Under the pieces are notes generated by a model. That model saw only the letters and a program-made list of their open reading frames with translations, did not search any database and was not told the DNA's origin. A program made the position numbers and the translations under genes. Positions 7,745-14,913 of a stretch of DNA of 37,315 nucleotides are shown in pieces. Each line of letters opens with the position of its first letter. Position 1 is the stretch's first letter. This DNA comes from JBDKTK01 sp039680225 (GTDB lineage: Bacteria > Desulfobacterota > Syntrophia > Syntrophales > UBA4778): contig JBDKTK010000095.1 in NCBI GenBank assembly GCA_039680225.1, forward strand, positions 1-37,315, read 5' to 3'.

Positions 7745-8547
7745 GCAGCGGGCAGATTTTCCGGGTTGAAAACGAAGGCCCCATAGCCTGGGTTGTCCTG
7801 AACAGGCCCGAAAAGAGAAATACCCTGACCCTCGAATTCTTCTCGGGGCTGACGGAAATATTCCGGCAGCTGGATTCCGATCCTGAAACGGCAGTGGTCG
7901 TAATCCGCGCGGAGGGCAGGGACTTCACCGTGGGCCTGGACCTCACAGAGGCCGCGGCCATCCTCAATGCCGATTCGGCGGGCAGCCGCGAGGAAATGCG
8001 CCGCCGCATAGAGGAAATACAGGAGAGCATGAATTCCGTCGAGAAGTGCCGCAAGCCGGTGATCGCCGCCGTGCAGGGCTACTGCATAGGGGGAGGCGTC
8101 GACCTGCTGTGCGCCTGCGATATCCGGATCGCCGCGCGGGACGCGGTCTTTTCGATCCGGGAGACCAGGATAGGGATAATAGCCGATCTGGGCACCCTGC
8201 AGAGAATGCCCCATATCGTCGGATATGGATGGTTCAATGAACTGGCCCTGACCGGGAGGAATTTCACGGCCGGGGAGGCACTGCAAATGGGTTTCGTAAC
8301 ACGGATCTGCGAGAACGGGGAAGAGCTCGCCGGCCGGGCCCGGGAACTGGCCGGAGAAATAGTCCAATGCCCGCCTCTTGCAGTGGAGGGGGTGAAGGAT
8401 GTGGCCCTGTACAGCCGGGACAACGGCATATACCCCGGGCTGAAGTACGTTGCCCAGAAGAATGCGGCCGTGCTGCCCAACGAGGACGTTGTCGAGGCCT
8501 TCCAGGCGTTCCTGGAGAAAAGGGCGCCTCGGTTCAAACGGAATTAG
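7741..8547 (+). CDS. Delta3,5-Delta2,4-dienoyl-CoA isomerase-like crotonase
   Basis: A 268-residue enoyl-CoA hydratase/isomerase fold starting at ATG 7741, with GGAG about 10 bases upstream; an in-frame TTG at 7699 is rejected. Three acidic residues match the catalytic set of rat dienoyl-CoA isomerase (Asp176, Glu196, Asp204) in identity and spacing: Asp121 in GGGVDLL, Glu141 in IRETRIG and Asp149 in IIADLGTLQR. The GTLQRMP segment is also typical of that enzyme. The reaction shifts 3,5-dienoyl-CoA to 2,4-dienoyl-CoA, used for substrates with odd-positioned double bonds. It is followed by a 3-hydroxyacyl-CoA dehydrogenase. A plain enoyl-CoA hydratase activity is the main alternative; no other obvious 2-enoyl-CoA hydratase is encoded in the window. 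Confidence 0.82.
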   Translation: MSSGQIFRVENEGPIAWVVLNRPEKRNTLTLEFFSGLTEIFRQLDSDPETAVVVIRAEGRDFTVGLDLTEAAAILNADSAGSREEMRRRIEEIQESMNSVEKCRKPVIAAVQGYCIGGGVDLLCACDIRIAARDAVFSIRETRIGIIADLGTLQRMPHIVGYGWFNELALTGRNFTAGEALQMGFVTRICENGEELAGRARELAGEIVQCPPLAVEGVKDVALYSRDNGIYPGLKYVAQKNAAVLPNEDVVEAFQAFLEKRAPRFKRN

Positions 8548-8608
8548 GCGAAAATAAGCGGAATTCGGGGACTGTGGAGTTGGAGCCGGCGAACTTCAAC
8601 TTTCATTG

Positions 8609-8641
8609 GGTGGATGGTTCAACCCTCCTTATCCATCCACC
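8609..8641 (+). other. Hairpin in the largest gap of the first operon
   Basis: The 136-base gap 8548-8683 is the only sizeable break within the first operon. It holds a perfect 9-base inverted repeat, GGTGGATGG (8609-8617) and CCATCCACC (8633-8641), around a 15-base loop. No T-run follows, so a classical terminator is unlikely. It may stabilise or process the mRNA, or attenuate between the upstream and downstream parts. A ribosome-binding site for the next gene (AAAGG near 8671) follows outside the hairpin. Confidence 0.4.
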
Positions 8642-8683
8642 ACCCCCACCTATGTAAAAACAGACAGGCTGAAAGGTTAAATC

Positions 8684-9538
8684 ATGATCGGGAAACTTTG
8701 CGTAATCGGGTCAGGGACCATGGGGTCCGGAATAGCCCAGTGCGCGGCTGAAAACGGGATCGAAACAACGCTTTATGATGTCGATGAAAAGGCGCTGCAG
8801 CGGGGGCTGGCCAATATAAAGAATTTCATCGGGAAAAAACTGGACAAGGGAAAAATAACCCCTGCCGGGCATGACGGCATAGTCGCGCGGGTAAAGGGCT
8901 CCGCCGCGCTGGAGGAAGCGCTCGCCGGCGTCGATATGGTCGTGGAAGCGGTTTTTGAAAACATCGACCTCAAGACCGATGTCTTCAGGAAGATCGACGC
9001 GATCTGCCCGGCCGGAGTCGTCCTGGCATCCAATACTTCCACCCTGAGCATTTCCCGCATCGCCGCCGCGACGGCGAATCCGCACAGGGTCATCGGGACC
9101 CACTTCTTCAGCCCCGTTCCGGTCATGAAACTTGTGGAAGTCATCCGCGGCCGGGACACGTCGGAAGACACCGTCAAAACGGCCCTGGAGTTCAGCAGGC
9201 AAATCGGAAAGACGGCCATCCTCGCCAAGGATGTCCCGGGGTTCATCGTGAACAGGTTCCTCTGCCTCATGTACAATGAGGCTGCGGACGAGATCCATCG
9301 CGGCCTGGCCTCGGCTGAGGATATCGACAAGGGGCTCAAGCTGGGGGCCAACCACCCGATGGGGCCCGTCGAGATCATGGACATGGCGGGAGTGGACGTC
9401 GTGTATTTCGCCCTTCAGGCGCTCTTTGAAATGACGGGCGAGGAGCGCTACAGGCCTTCGCCGGTTTTTGAGGAAATGATCAAAGCCAACCGGCTGGGCA
9501 GGAAAACGGGCAGGGGATTTTACGATTACAGCAAGTGA
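8684..9538 (+). CDS. 3-hydroxyacyl-CoA dehydrogenase (3-hydroxybutyryl-CoA dehydrogenase type)
   Basis: A 284-residue NAD-dependent dehydrogenase of the usual length for the single-function HAD family. It has the N-terminal dinucleotide loop VIGSGTMGSG (7-16), Ser119 in SNTSTLS, the catalytic His140 in GTHFFSP with Glu152 in MKLVEVI, and the C-terminal dimerisation domain with NHPMGPVEIMD and GRKTGRGFYDY. It oxidises (S)-3-hydroxyacyl-CoA to 3-ketoacyl-CoA. The MFE-2-like SDR at the window start would act on the (R) isomer, so the operon appears to cover both stereochemical routes. It comes after the isomerase/hydratase-like gene and before a thiolase homologue, in classical beta-oxidation order. 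Confidence 0.93.
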   Translation: MIGKLCVIGSGTMGSGIAQCAAENGIETTLYDVDEKALQRGLANIKNFIGKKLDKGKITPAGHDGIVARVKGSAALEEALAGVDMVVEAVFENIDLKTDVFRKIDAICPAGVVLASNTSTLSISRIAAATANPHRVIGTHFFSPVPVMKLVEVIRGRDTSEDTVKTALEFSRQIGKTAILAKDVPGFIVNRFLCLMYNEAADEIHRGLASAEDIDKGLKLGANHPMGPVEIMDMAGVDVVYFALQALFEMTGEERYRPSPVFEEMIKANRLGRKTGRGFYDYSK

Positions 9539-9551
9539 GAGACCGCCGCAA

Positions 9552-10751
9552 ATGTCCCGCTGCAGGAAAAACAGGAACACCGCGATTGTCGGCATCGGCC
9601 AGACGGTTTATTCAAGCCACCGGGAGGACCAGAACCAGGCGGAGATGGTCCACGAGGCCGTCCGCAATGCCCTGGCGGACGCCGGTCTTGGTATCGGCAG
9701 CATCGACTGCATCGTCCACGGGAACATGGAGCTTTTTGAAATGCAGTTCCAGCCGGACCTCTGGCATTCCCTGGGCATGGGGGCCCGCGGCAAGACCGTT
9801 TACAGGCTGACAACGGGCGGCACCACGGGTTCCACCCTGGTCTGCGCGGCCGACAACCTCGTTTCCTCGGGCATGCACAACCTCGTCCTGGCCGTCGGGA
9901 TGGAGAAGCTCCAGGAGGGCAACGCCACCGGCGGGATCACCAACATGGCCGACCCGCTCTGGTTCCGGAAACTTCAGTCGGGGGCCCTGTCGGGCACCGC
10001 AGCCCAGGACATGATCAAGGAGTTCGGAGAAGAAAGGGCCTGCCGGGCAGCCATGCTTTACCGCATCCTCATGGATTCGAATGCCATGCTCAATGAGCGG
10101 GCCCACCGCCGACTGGGGCTGAGATACGATCAGATGGAAGATCTGATGGAGAGGTCTCCCCGGCTGGTGGGCGACCTGCGGCTGATCCACATGTGCTCCC
10201 AGTCCGACGGGGCGTGCGCCATGATATTCGCCGCTGAAGAGACCGCGAGGGAACTGACTCCGAAGCCCGTGTGGATACGCGACCACGTGGAGGTCCACCG
10301 CGAGGAAACCTTTACCAATCTCTTCGGTTTTGTCCGCCCGGAGACCACACACAGGTATGCCGCGAGGAAGCTCTTTGAGAGAAACGGAATCGACGACCCG
10401 GTGGGCTATTTCGATGTCTTCGAAATGTACGACCCCTCGGCGTGGTGGGCCGTTTCCTGGCTGCGGGAATTCCTGCTGCTTGGCGGTGACGAGCATCTGC
10501 GCATGCTTGAATCCGGAGAATTCAGCCTGAAGGGGAAGCTGCCCGTTAATCCGTCGGGCGGCGTCATAGCCACAAACCCCATCGGGGCGACGGCGCTGCT
10601 GCGGGTTGCGGAAGCCGCCCTGCAGATCAGGCGCGATGCGGGGGCCCACCAGGTATCGAAAGAGGTGCGGCACGCGCTGGCTTCCGGGTTCGGGGGGACG
10701 TACTGGAGCGCCCTTTTGATGCTTGAAAAAGAAATTGACTGGCAGGGATAA
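9552..10751 (+). CDS. Thiolase-fold protein lacking the catalytic Cys and His; candidate retro-aldolase
   Basis: A 399-residue thiolase homologue whose active site is rewritten. The Cys of CASG is Gly90 in TTGGTTGS, the HDCF segment is YDPS (Tyr293-Asp294), and the His of GHP is Asn342 in TNPIGA. It cannot work by the normal Claisen mechanism. Comparable changes, with tyrosines taking part in catalysis, are known in the Ltp2 steroid side-chain aldolases, which need a DUF35 partner (ChsH2). Here a DUF35 gene follows with no gap and a second one comes after it. A retro-aldol C-C cleavage of a 3-hydroxyacyl-CoA is therefore plausible but inferred; a non-catalytic scaffold for acyl-CoA is the alternative. 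The ribosome-binding site is weak, fitting coupling to the upstream gene. Confidence 0.75.
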   Translation: MSRCRKNRNTAIVGIGQTVYSSHREDQNQAEMVHEAVRNALADAGLGIGSIDCIVHGNMELFEMQFQPDLWHSLGMGARGKTVYRLTTGGTTGSTLVCAADNLVSSGMHNLVLAVGMEKLQEGNATGGITNMADPLWFRKLQSGALSGTAAQDMIKEFGEERACRAAMLYRILMDSNAMLNERAHRRLGLRYDQMEDLMERSPRLVGDLRLIHMCSQSDGACAMIFAAEETARELTPKPVWIRDHVEVHREETFTNLFGFVRPETTHRYAARKLFERNGIDDPVGYFDVFEMYDPSAWWAVSWLREFLLLGGDEHLRMLESGEFSLKGKLPVNPSGGVIATNPIGATALLRVAEAALQIRRDAGAHQVSKEVRHALASGFGGTYWSALLMLEKEIDWQG

Positions 10752-11231
10752 ATGGGAAAAACGGATTTGAATTCAGGCGAGCTTATCTGTCTTAAAGCCA
10801 TGAACTCGATCGGCCAGCGGTTCGCGACGGGTCCCGTGATGGGCAGATGGTTTGCCGGATTGAAAGAGCGAAAATTTCTTGCCAACCGGTGTCCGGTCTG
10901 CGGCCGCACCCAGATCCCTCCCCGGGAGGCCTGCGCTGTCTGCCGCGTGCGGGTCCGGGATTTTGTGGAAGTCGGCCCGAAAGGGACAATCTCGGCTTAT
11001 GACCTCGTCTACTATGCAGGCCCGGACCCCCTGACGGGCAAGGTCCGCGAAACGCCCTACGTTGTCCTGTATATAATGCTGGACGGGGTCACCGACCAGG
11101 AGGCCTTTTCCATGGAGTTGAAAAAAGAGGATATTGCCCGGCTGAAAACAGGCGCGAGGGTGAGGCCCGTCTGGGCCCAAAGCACGACCGGGAGCTTCGG
11201 CGACGTGCTGTATTTCGAACTTGACGATTGA
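10752..11231 (+). CDS. DUF35 zinc-ribbon/OB-fold protein, partner of thiolase-like protein (1)
   Basis: A 159-residue protein whose ATG abuts the stop of the thiolase-like gene. It has the DUF35 layout: an N-terminal helical part, a rubredoxin-like zinc ribbon with Cys47-x2-Cys50 and Cys61-x2-Cys64 separated by a PPREA stretch, then an OB-fold domain (GPKGTISAYD, TPYVVLYIML and GARVRPVW strands). DUF35 proteins bind acyl-CoA and form complexes with thiolase-superfamily enzymes, as in archaeal thiolase/HMG-CoA synthase and in steroid aldolases. Adjacency to 9552-10751 suggests they form one complex. The protein has no enzymatic residues of its own that I can see. Confidence 0.82.
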   Translation: MGKTDLNSGELICLKAMNSIGQRFATGPVMGRWFAGLKERKFLANRCPVCGRTQIPPREACAVCRVRVRDFVEVGPKGTISAYDLVYYAGPDPLTGKVRETPYVVLYIMLDGVTDQEAFSMELKKEDIARLKTGARVRPVWAQSTTGSFGDVLYFELDD

Positions 11232-11244
11232 AGACTGTGTGTTA

Positions 11245-11706
11245 ATGAGCGAAGAAAAAGATCTCAAGCACTGTTTCGTCCTGGAGGCCGCAATGGCCCT
11301 TCCCAACCAGTACTATGCCGGACGGGTCGGATCGAAATTTATCGTGTCCCTGCGCGATGACCGGAAGATCCTCGGGGTCCGCTGCCCCAGATGCGCAAAG
11401 ACATTCGTGCCGCCCCGTGAATACTGCGAGGTCTGCTGGTCGAAGCTCGATGAGAACTGGGTGGAGCTGGGGGACACGGGCGAGGTCGTTTCCTTCACGG
11501 TTGTGCGCTACCGGGACAGGCACCTTCCCAAGCGGCCGCCTTATGTCCTGGCCATGATCAGGCTTGACGGGGCCGACACTCCGCTCGTGCATATCCTGGA
11601 AAATATCGATCCGGCCGATATCCGGGCCGGGGCCAGGGTGAAAGCGGTATTTTCCCGGGAGACGACAAACAGCATCATGGACATCGATCATTTTGAGCCG
11701 GTATGA
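11245..11706 (+). CDS. DUF35 zinc-ribbon/OB-fold protein, partner of thiolase-like protein (2)
   Basis: A 153-residue second DUF35 protein. With ATG 11245 as start, the zinc ribbon falls at Cys47, Cys50, Cys61 and Cys64, exactly as in the upstream copy, which favours this start. ATG 11293 has a better ribosome-binding site (GGAGG at 11283-11287) and would give a protein 16 residues shorter, so the start is uncertain. The OB-fold follows (GDTGEVVSFT, PPYVLAMIRLDG, GARVKAVF). Two DUF35 genes and two cysteine-less thiolase homologues (9552 and 14910) in one operon suggest two cognate pairs or one heteromeric complex. Its stop codon overlaps an ATG of the following frame. Confidence 0.82.
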   Translation: MSEEKDLKHCFVLEAAMALPNQYYAGRVGSKFIVSLRDDRKILGVRCPRCAKTFVPPREYCEVCWSKLDENWVELGDTGEVVSFTVVRYRDRHLPKRPPYVLAMIRLDGADTPLVHILENIDPADIRAGARVKAVFSRETTNSIMDIDHFEPV

Positions 11707-11729
11707 CCGGGAGGGGAGGGAGGACTGTC

Positions 11730-12596
11730 ATGGCAAGGAATAACCCTGTGATAATCTGTGCGGCCCTCAATGGGGCGACGACCATGAAGAACAATAATCC
11801 CAACGTGCCCTATACCATAGCGGAATACAGGGAAGAGGCATACAAGTGCCGGGAATCGGGGGCCGCAATGGTCCACGTCCATGCGCGGACCGATGAGGGC
11901 GAACCGACCCATGAAATCGCACGAGTAAAAGCCATCTACGAGGCCATAAAAGAGCGCTGCCCTGAACTTGTAGTGTGCCTGAGTTCGGCGGTCGGCAAAG
12001 ATAAAACGCCCGGGCAGAGGCTTGCCCAGATACTGGCGGTGCGGCCCGAAATGGCCTCATACAATACCAACAGCATGAATTTCAGCCTCATCGACAGGAA
12101 CAGCGGGAAGATACTTTTCGATTACATCTTCGACAATACTTTCACCATGCTGCAGGATTTCGGCCGGGCAATGGAAGCGAACGGCATCAAGCCGGAGATC
12201 GAGTGCTACGATCTCGGCGGAATCGACAATACGCTGCTGATCGCCCGGCAGGGCTTCTTCACAACGCCGATGAATTTCAATTTTGTCTGGGGCGTCTCGG
12301 GGGGACAGCGGTTCCGGCCGGAGGTCATGGTGGCCATGAAAAACGCCCTGCCGCCCGGGTCCAGTTTCACGGCCTGCGGTGTCGGCATTGAACAGTTCCC
12401 CGCCGTCATGATGTCCTGCCTGCTCGGCGGCAATATGAGGGTCGGCCTGGAAGACAATACGAGGATGCCGAACGGCGATGTCGCCAGGGGCAACTATGAA
12501 CAGGTGGAGTGGGCTGTCGGTGTGGCCCGCGCATTGAACAGGGAGCCGGCCACCCCGGCCCAGGCACGACAGATCATGGGCATCCGGCAGGAATAG
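11730..12596 (+). CDS. BKACE-family (DUF849) beta-keto acid cleavage enzyme
   Basis: A 288-residue product starting at ATG 11730, which has GGGAGG at 11717-11722; an in-frame ATG at 11703 is considered less likely. It has the zinc site of the family, His49 and His51 in MVHVHAR and Glu241 in RVGLEDN, matching His46, His48 and Glu230 of 3-keto-5-aminohexanoate cleavage enzyme (Kce). Family members condense a free beta-keto acid with acetyl-CoA and split it into acetoacetate and a new acyl-CoA. In an operon of acyl-CoA enzymes this would be a CoA-sparing alternative to thiolysis, or would process a keto acid released by ring or side-chain cleavage. The actual keto acid is unknown. Confidence 0.85.
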   Translation: MARNNPVIICAALNGATTMKNNNPNVPYTIAEYREEAYKCRESGAAMVHVHARTDEGEPTHEIARVKAIYEAIKERCPELVVCLSSAVGKDKTPGQRLAQILAVRPEMASYNTNSMNFSLIDRNSGKILFDYIFDNTFTMLQDFGRAMEANGIKPEIECYDLGGIDNTLLIARQGFFTTPMNFNFVWGVSGGQRFRPEVMVAMKNALPPGSSFTACGVGIEQFPAVMMSCLLGGNMRVGLEDNTRMPNGDVARGNYEQVEWAVGVARALNREPATPAQARQIMGIRQE

Positions 12597-12609
12597 GACA
12601 GGACGCGAT

Positions 12610-13758
12610 ATGGATTTTTCAATCAGCGAAGAACTGAAACTCTTTCGGGAAACCGTCTACCGCTTTGCCAAAGAGCAGATAGCGCCGCTGAGCGAGCACG
12701 CCGACCTCGAGAGCGAATTCAGCCTCGAGATCTGGCGCAGGTTCGCGCAGATGGGGCTGCTCGGGCTGCCCTTCCCGGAGGAGTACGGGGGCGGGGGGGC
12801 CGATTTCATAACGTGCTGCCTGGCGGGCGAGGCAGTCGGCCACGCGGGCGTTGACGGGGGGCACACCCTTGCCTGGGGCGCGCATACGTACCTGTGCGGC
12901 GCCAATATCATGATGCACGGCACGGATGAGCAGAAATCAAAATACCTTCCGAAGATCGCGTCCGGGGAAAGCATCGGGTGCATGGGACTGACCGAACCGG
13001 GCAGCGGGTCCGATGCCGCCGCCCTGGCCTCCACAGCGGTGCGAAAGGGCGATGTGTACGTGTTGAACGGCTCCAAGACATTCATCACAAATGCGCCCGT
13101 TGCCGATGTATTTATAATTTTCGCGACCCTGGACAGGGCGAAAAGGCATGCCGGGATCACCGCTTTCATCCTCGAGAAGGGATATCCCGGGTTGTCGACG
13201 GGCAGGCCCATGCACAAAATGGGGTGCCGCTGCTCCACCACATCCGAAGTGTTCCTCGATAACGTCGAAGTCCCGGCCGCAAACTGTTTGGGAGGCGAGG
13301 GCAATGGATGGCAGATAGCGCTGGGCGGGGTCGAATGGGACCGGAGCACTCTGCTCGCGCCGAGCCTCGGGGGCTCGATGTTCACGCTGGAGAGCTGCGC
13401 CCGCTATGCCGGAGAGCGCAGGGCCTTCGGGCGGCCGATCCGGGATTTCCAGTCAATCCAGAACAGGATAGCGGACATGAAGGTATTTATAGAAGCCGCC
13501 CGGCTGGCCATTTACAGGGTGGCGGCCGCGAAGGACAACGGCGTGCGGCTTAACCCCCTGTCGGCCGCCGTCAACAAGATGTACGTGGGCGACCGCGGAT
13601 TTGACATGGCATCGGCGGCCGTCGACCTGTTCGGCGGGTACGGTTATATCCATGAGTTCCCGGTGGAAAGGGCATTGCGCGACGCCAAACTGGGACAGTT
13701 GGGAGGAGGGACTTCCGACATCATGAGGATGATAGTGGCGAAAGCAATGCTGGGTTGA
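12610..13758 (+). CDS. Acyl-CoA dehydrogenase, likely catalytic partner of the following ACAD
   Basis: A 382-residue ACAD with GLTEPGSGSD (126-135), the GERRAFGRPI flavin-binding arginine segment (268-277) and FGGYGYIHEFP (341-351). The C-terminal Glu position is Gly in LGGGTSDIMR. A Glu occurs at residue 242 in VEWDRS, the location used by the long-chain/isovaleryl type, so this subunit probably supplies the catalytic base. It is followed after 6 bases by a second, degenerate ACAD. Adjacent ACAD pairs of this kind form alpha2-beta2 enzymes in steroid side-chain catabolism (the ChsE1-ChsE2 and ChsE4-ChsE5 types), where the two subunits share binding and catalytic roles. Such an assembly is inferred here. 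Confidence 0.88.
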   Translation: MDFSISEELKLFRETVYRFAKEQIAPLSEHADLESEFSLEIWRRFAQMGLLGLPFPEEYGGGGADFITCCLAGEAVGHAGVDGGHTLAWGAHTYLCGANIMMHGTDEQKSKYLPKIASGESIGCMGLTEPGSGSDAAALASTAVRKGDVYVLNGSKTFITNAPVADVFIIFATLDRAKRHAGITAFILEKGYPGLSTGRPMHKMGCRCSTTSEVFLDNVEVPAANCLGGEGNGWQIALGGVEWDRSTLLAPSLGGSMFTLESCARYAGERRAFGRPIRDFQSIQNRIADMKVFIEAARLAIYRVAAAKDNGVRLNPLSAAVNKMYVGDRGFDMASAAVDLFGGYGYIHEFPVERALRDAKLGQLGGGTSDIMRMIVAKAMLG

Positions 13759-13764
13759 GGGAAA

Positions 13765-14913
13765 ATGGACTTTGACTGTTCGGGAAGGCAAAAAGAATTA
13801 AACGCCGCAATGGCCGGGTGCCGGCGGGACATGGAATTGCGCTCGGCGCTGCTGGAGGGGAACCGCGGGAGCAGGGCCGTCATCATGAGCGAAAACCTCA
13901 AAAAGCTGGGAAGCATCGGCTACCTTTCCCTCGCAATGGATAATGACCAGACGGACTATTGCCTTGCAGGTGAAAGCCTTGCGGGGGCATGCCCCTCGAC
14001 TTTCGTGTCGGCAATGTTCTCGGCCATCGGATGCGGCATGCCCCTGAAACTCTTCGGGAGGGACGACCAGAAGCACAAATACATGCTCCCCCTGCAGACA
14101 GGCGAAGCCATTGGCTGCCTTGCCTGCACGGAATCCCAGGCCGGTTCGGACATCGAGGCGATAGAGGCCTGCGCGGAAAAGGATGACGGGAAATGGGTCC
14201 TGAACGGCATCAAGCCGATAGTAAGCAACGCCCCCATCGCCGACCTGTTCCTTGTCCTTGCCTGGACCCGGAAAGACCTCGGTCCGGAAAAGGGAATGAC
14301 GCTCTTTCTGGTCGAGCGCGGCACGACGGGATTGAAGATAAAGAGAAACGTGGAAACGGTGGGCCTGCAGGGCGTTCCGACGGCCGGCATCCGGATGGCA
14401 AACTGTGCGGTGACGGATGAAGCCGTTCTGGGGCGAATGGGCAACGGCCTGCAGCACCTGGCCGTTATCAGGAATTATCTGATGCTGTCCGTAGCCGTGC
14501 TGTCCCTCGGCATCGGCGCGGCGGTCATGGACGAATCCCGGATTTACGCCTCGAAAAGAAAGGCCTTCGGGAAACCCATCGGCCTTTTCGAAGGCGTCGG
14601 CGCCAAGCTTGCCACAATGTACACGATGGTCGACCTGGGGCGCATGCTCGTCCACAGGGCGGCCTGGTCGGCAGCCCGCAGCGAGCCGGAAAGAGAAACG
14701 CTGTGCGCCTGCGCCAAGCTGTTCACAAGCGAAGCGGCAGGCAGGATCTCCACTCTCGGCATGCAGATCCATGGAGTGAGCGGTTATCTGAAAGGCTCCC
14801 GGATTGAACGCTATCTGCGGGATGCCAGGTTCGCGGAAATAGCCTGGGACACTTCGGAAATGCTGCGCTCCCGCATAGCGCAGGACACCCTCGACAGGTT
14901 CACGACAGGATGA
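13765..14913 (+). CDS. Acyl-CoA dehydrogenase homologue without a recognisable catalytic base
   Basis: A 382-residue ACAD-fold protein. It keeps part of the flavin motif (CTESQAGSD) and the KRKAFGKPI segment, but both usual catalytic Glu positions are lost: the long-chain-type site reads AVIRNYLM with Asn aligned to Glu242 of the upstream gene, and the C-terminal site reads AWDTSE with Trp. The conserved GGYGY block is altered to GVSGYL, and the N-terminal region is shorter in conserved content. It is therefore probably a non-catalytic or FAD-donating subunit of a heteromer with 12610-13758. Its stop overlaps the next start (ATGA), tying it to the thiolase-like gene. A free-standing dehydrogenase with an unusual base cannot be excluded. 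Confidence 0.82.
   Translation: MDFDCSGRQKELNAAMAGCRRDMELRSALLEGNRGSRAVIMSENLKKLGSIGYLSLAMDNDQTDYCLAGESLAGACPSTFVSAMFSAIGCGMPLKLFGRDDQKHKYMLPLQTGEAIGCLACTESQAGSDIEAIEACAEKDDGKWVLNGIKPIVSNAPIADLFLVLAWTRKDLGPEKGMTLFLVERGTTGLKIKRNVETVGLQGVPTAGIRMANCAVTDEAVLGRMGNGLQHLAVIRNYLMLSVAVLSLGIGAAVMDESRIYASKRKAFGKPIGLFEGVGAKLATMYTMVDLGRMLVHRAAWSAARSEPERETLCACAKLFTSEAAGRISTLGMQIHGVSGYLKGSRIERYLRDARFAEIAWDTSEMLRSRIAQDTLDRFTTG

Noticed and set aside
9552..10751. Functional acetyl-CoA acetyltransferase
   Set aside because: The nucleophilic Cys and the GHP His are replaced, so normal thiolase chemistry is not possible.
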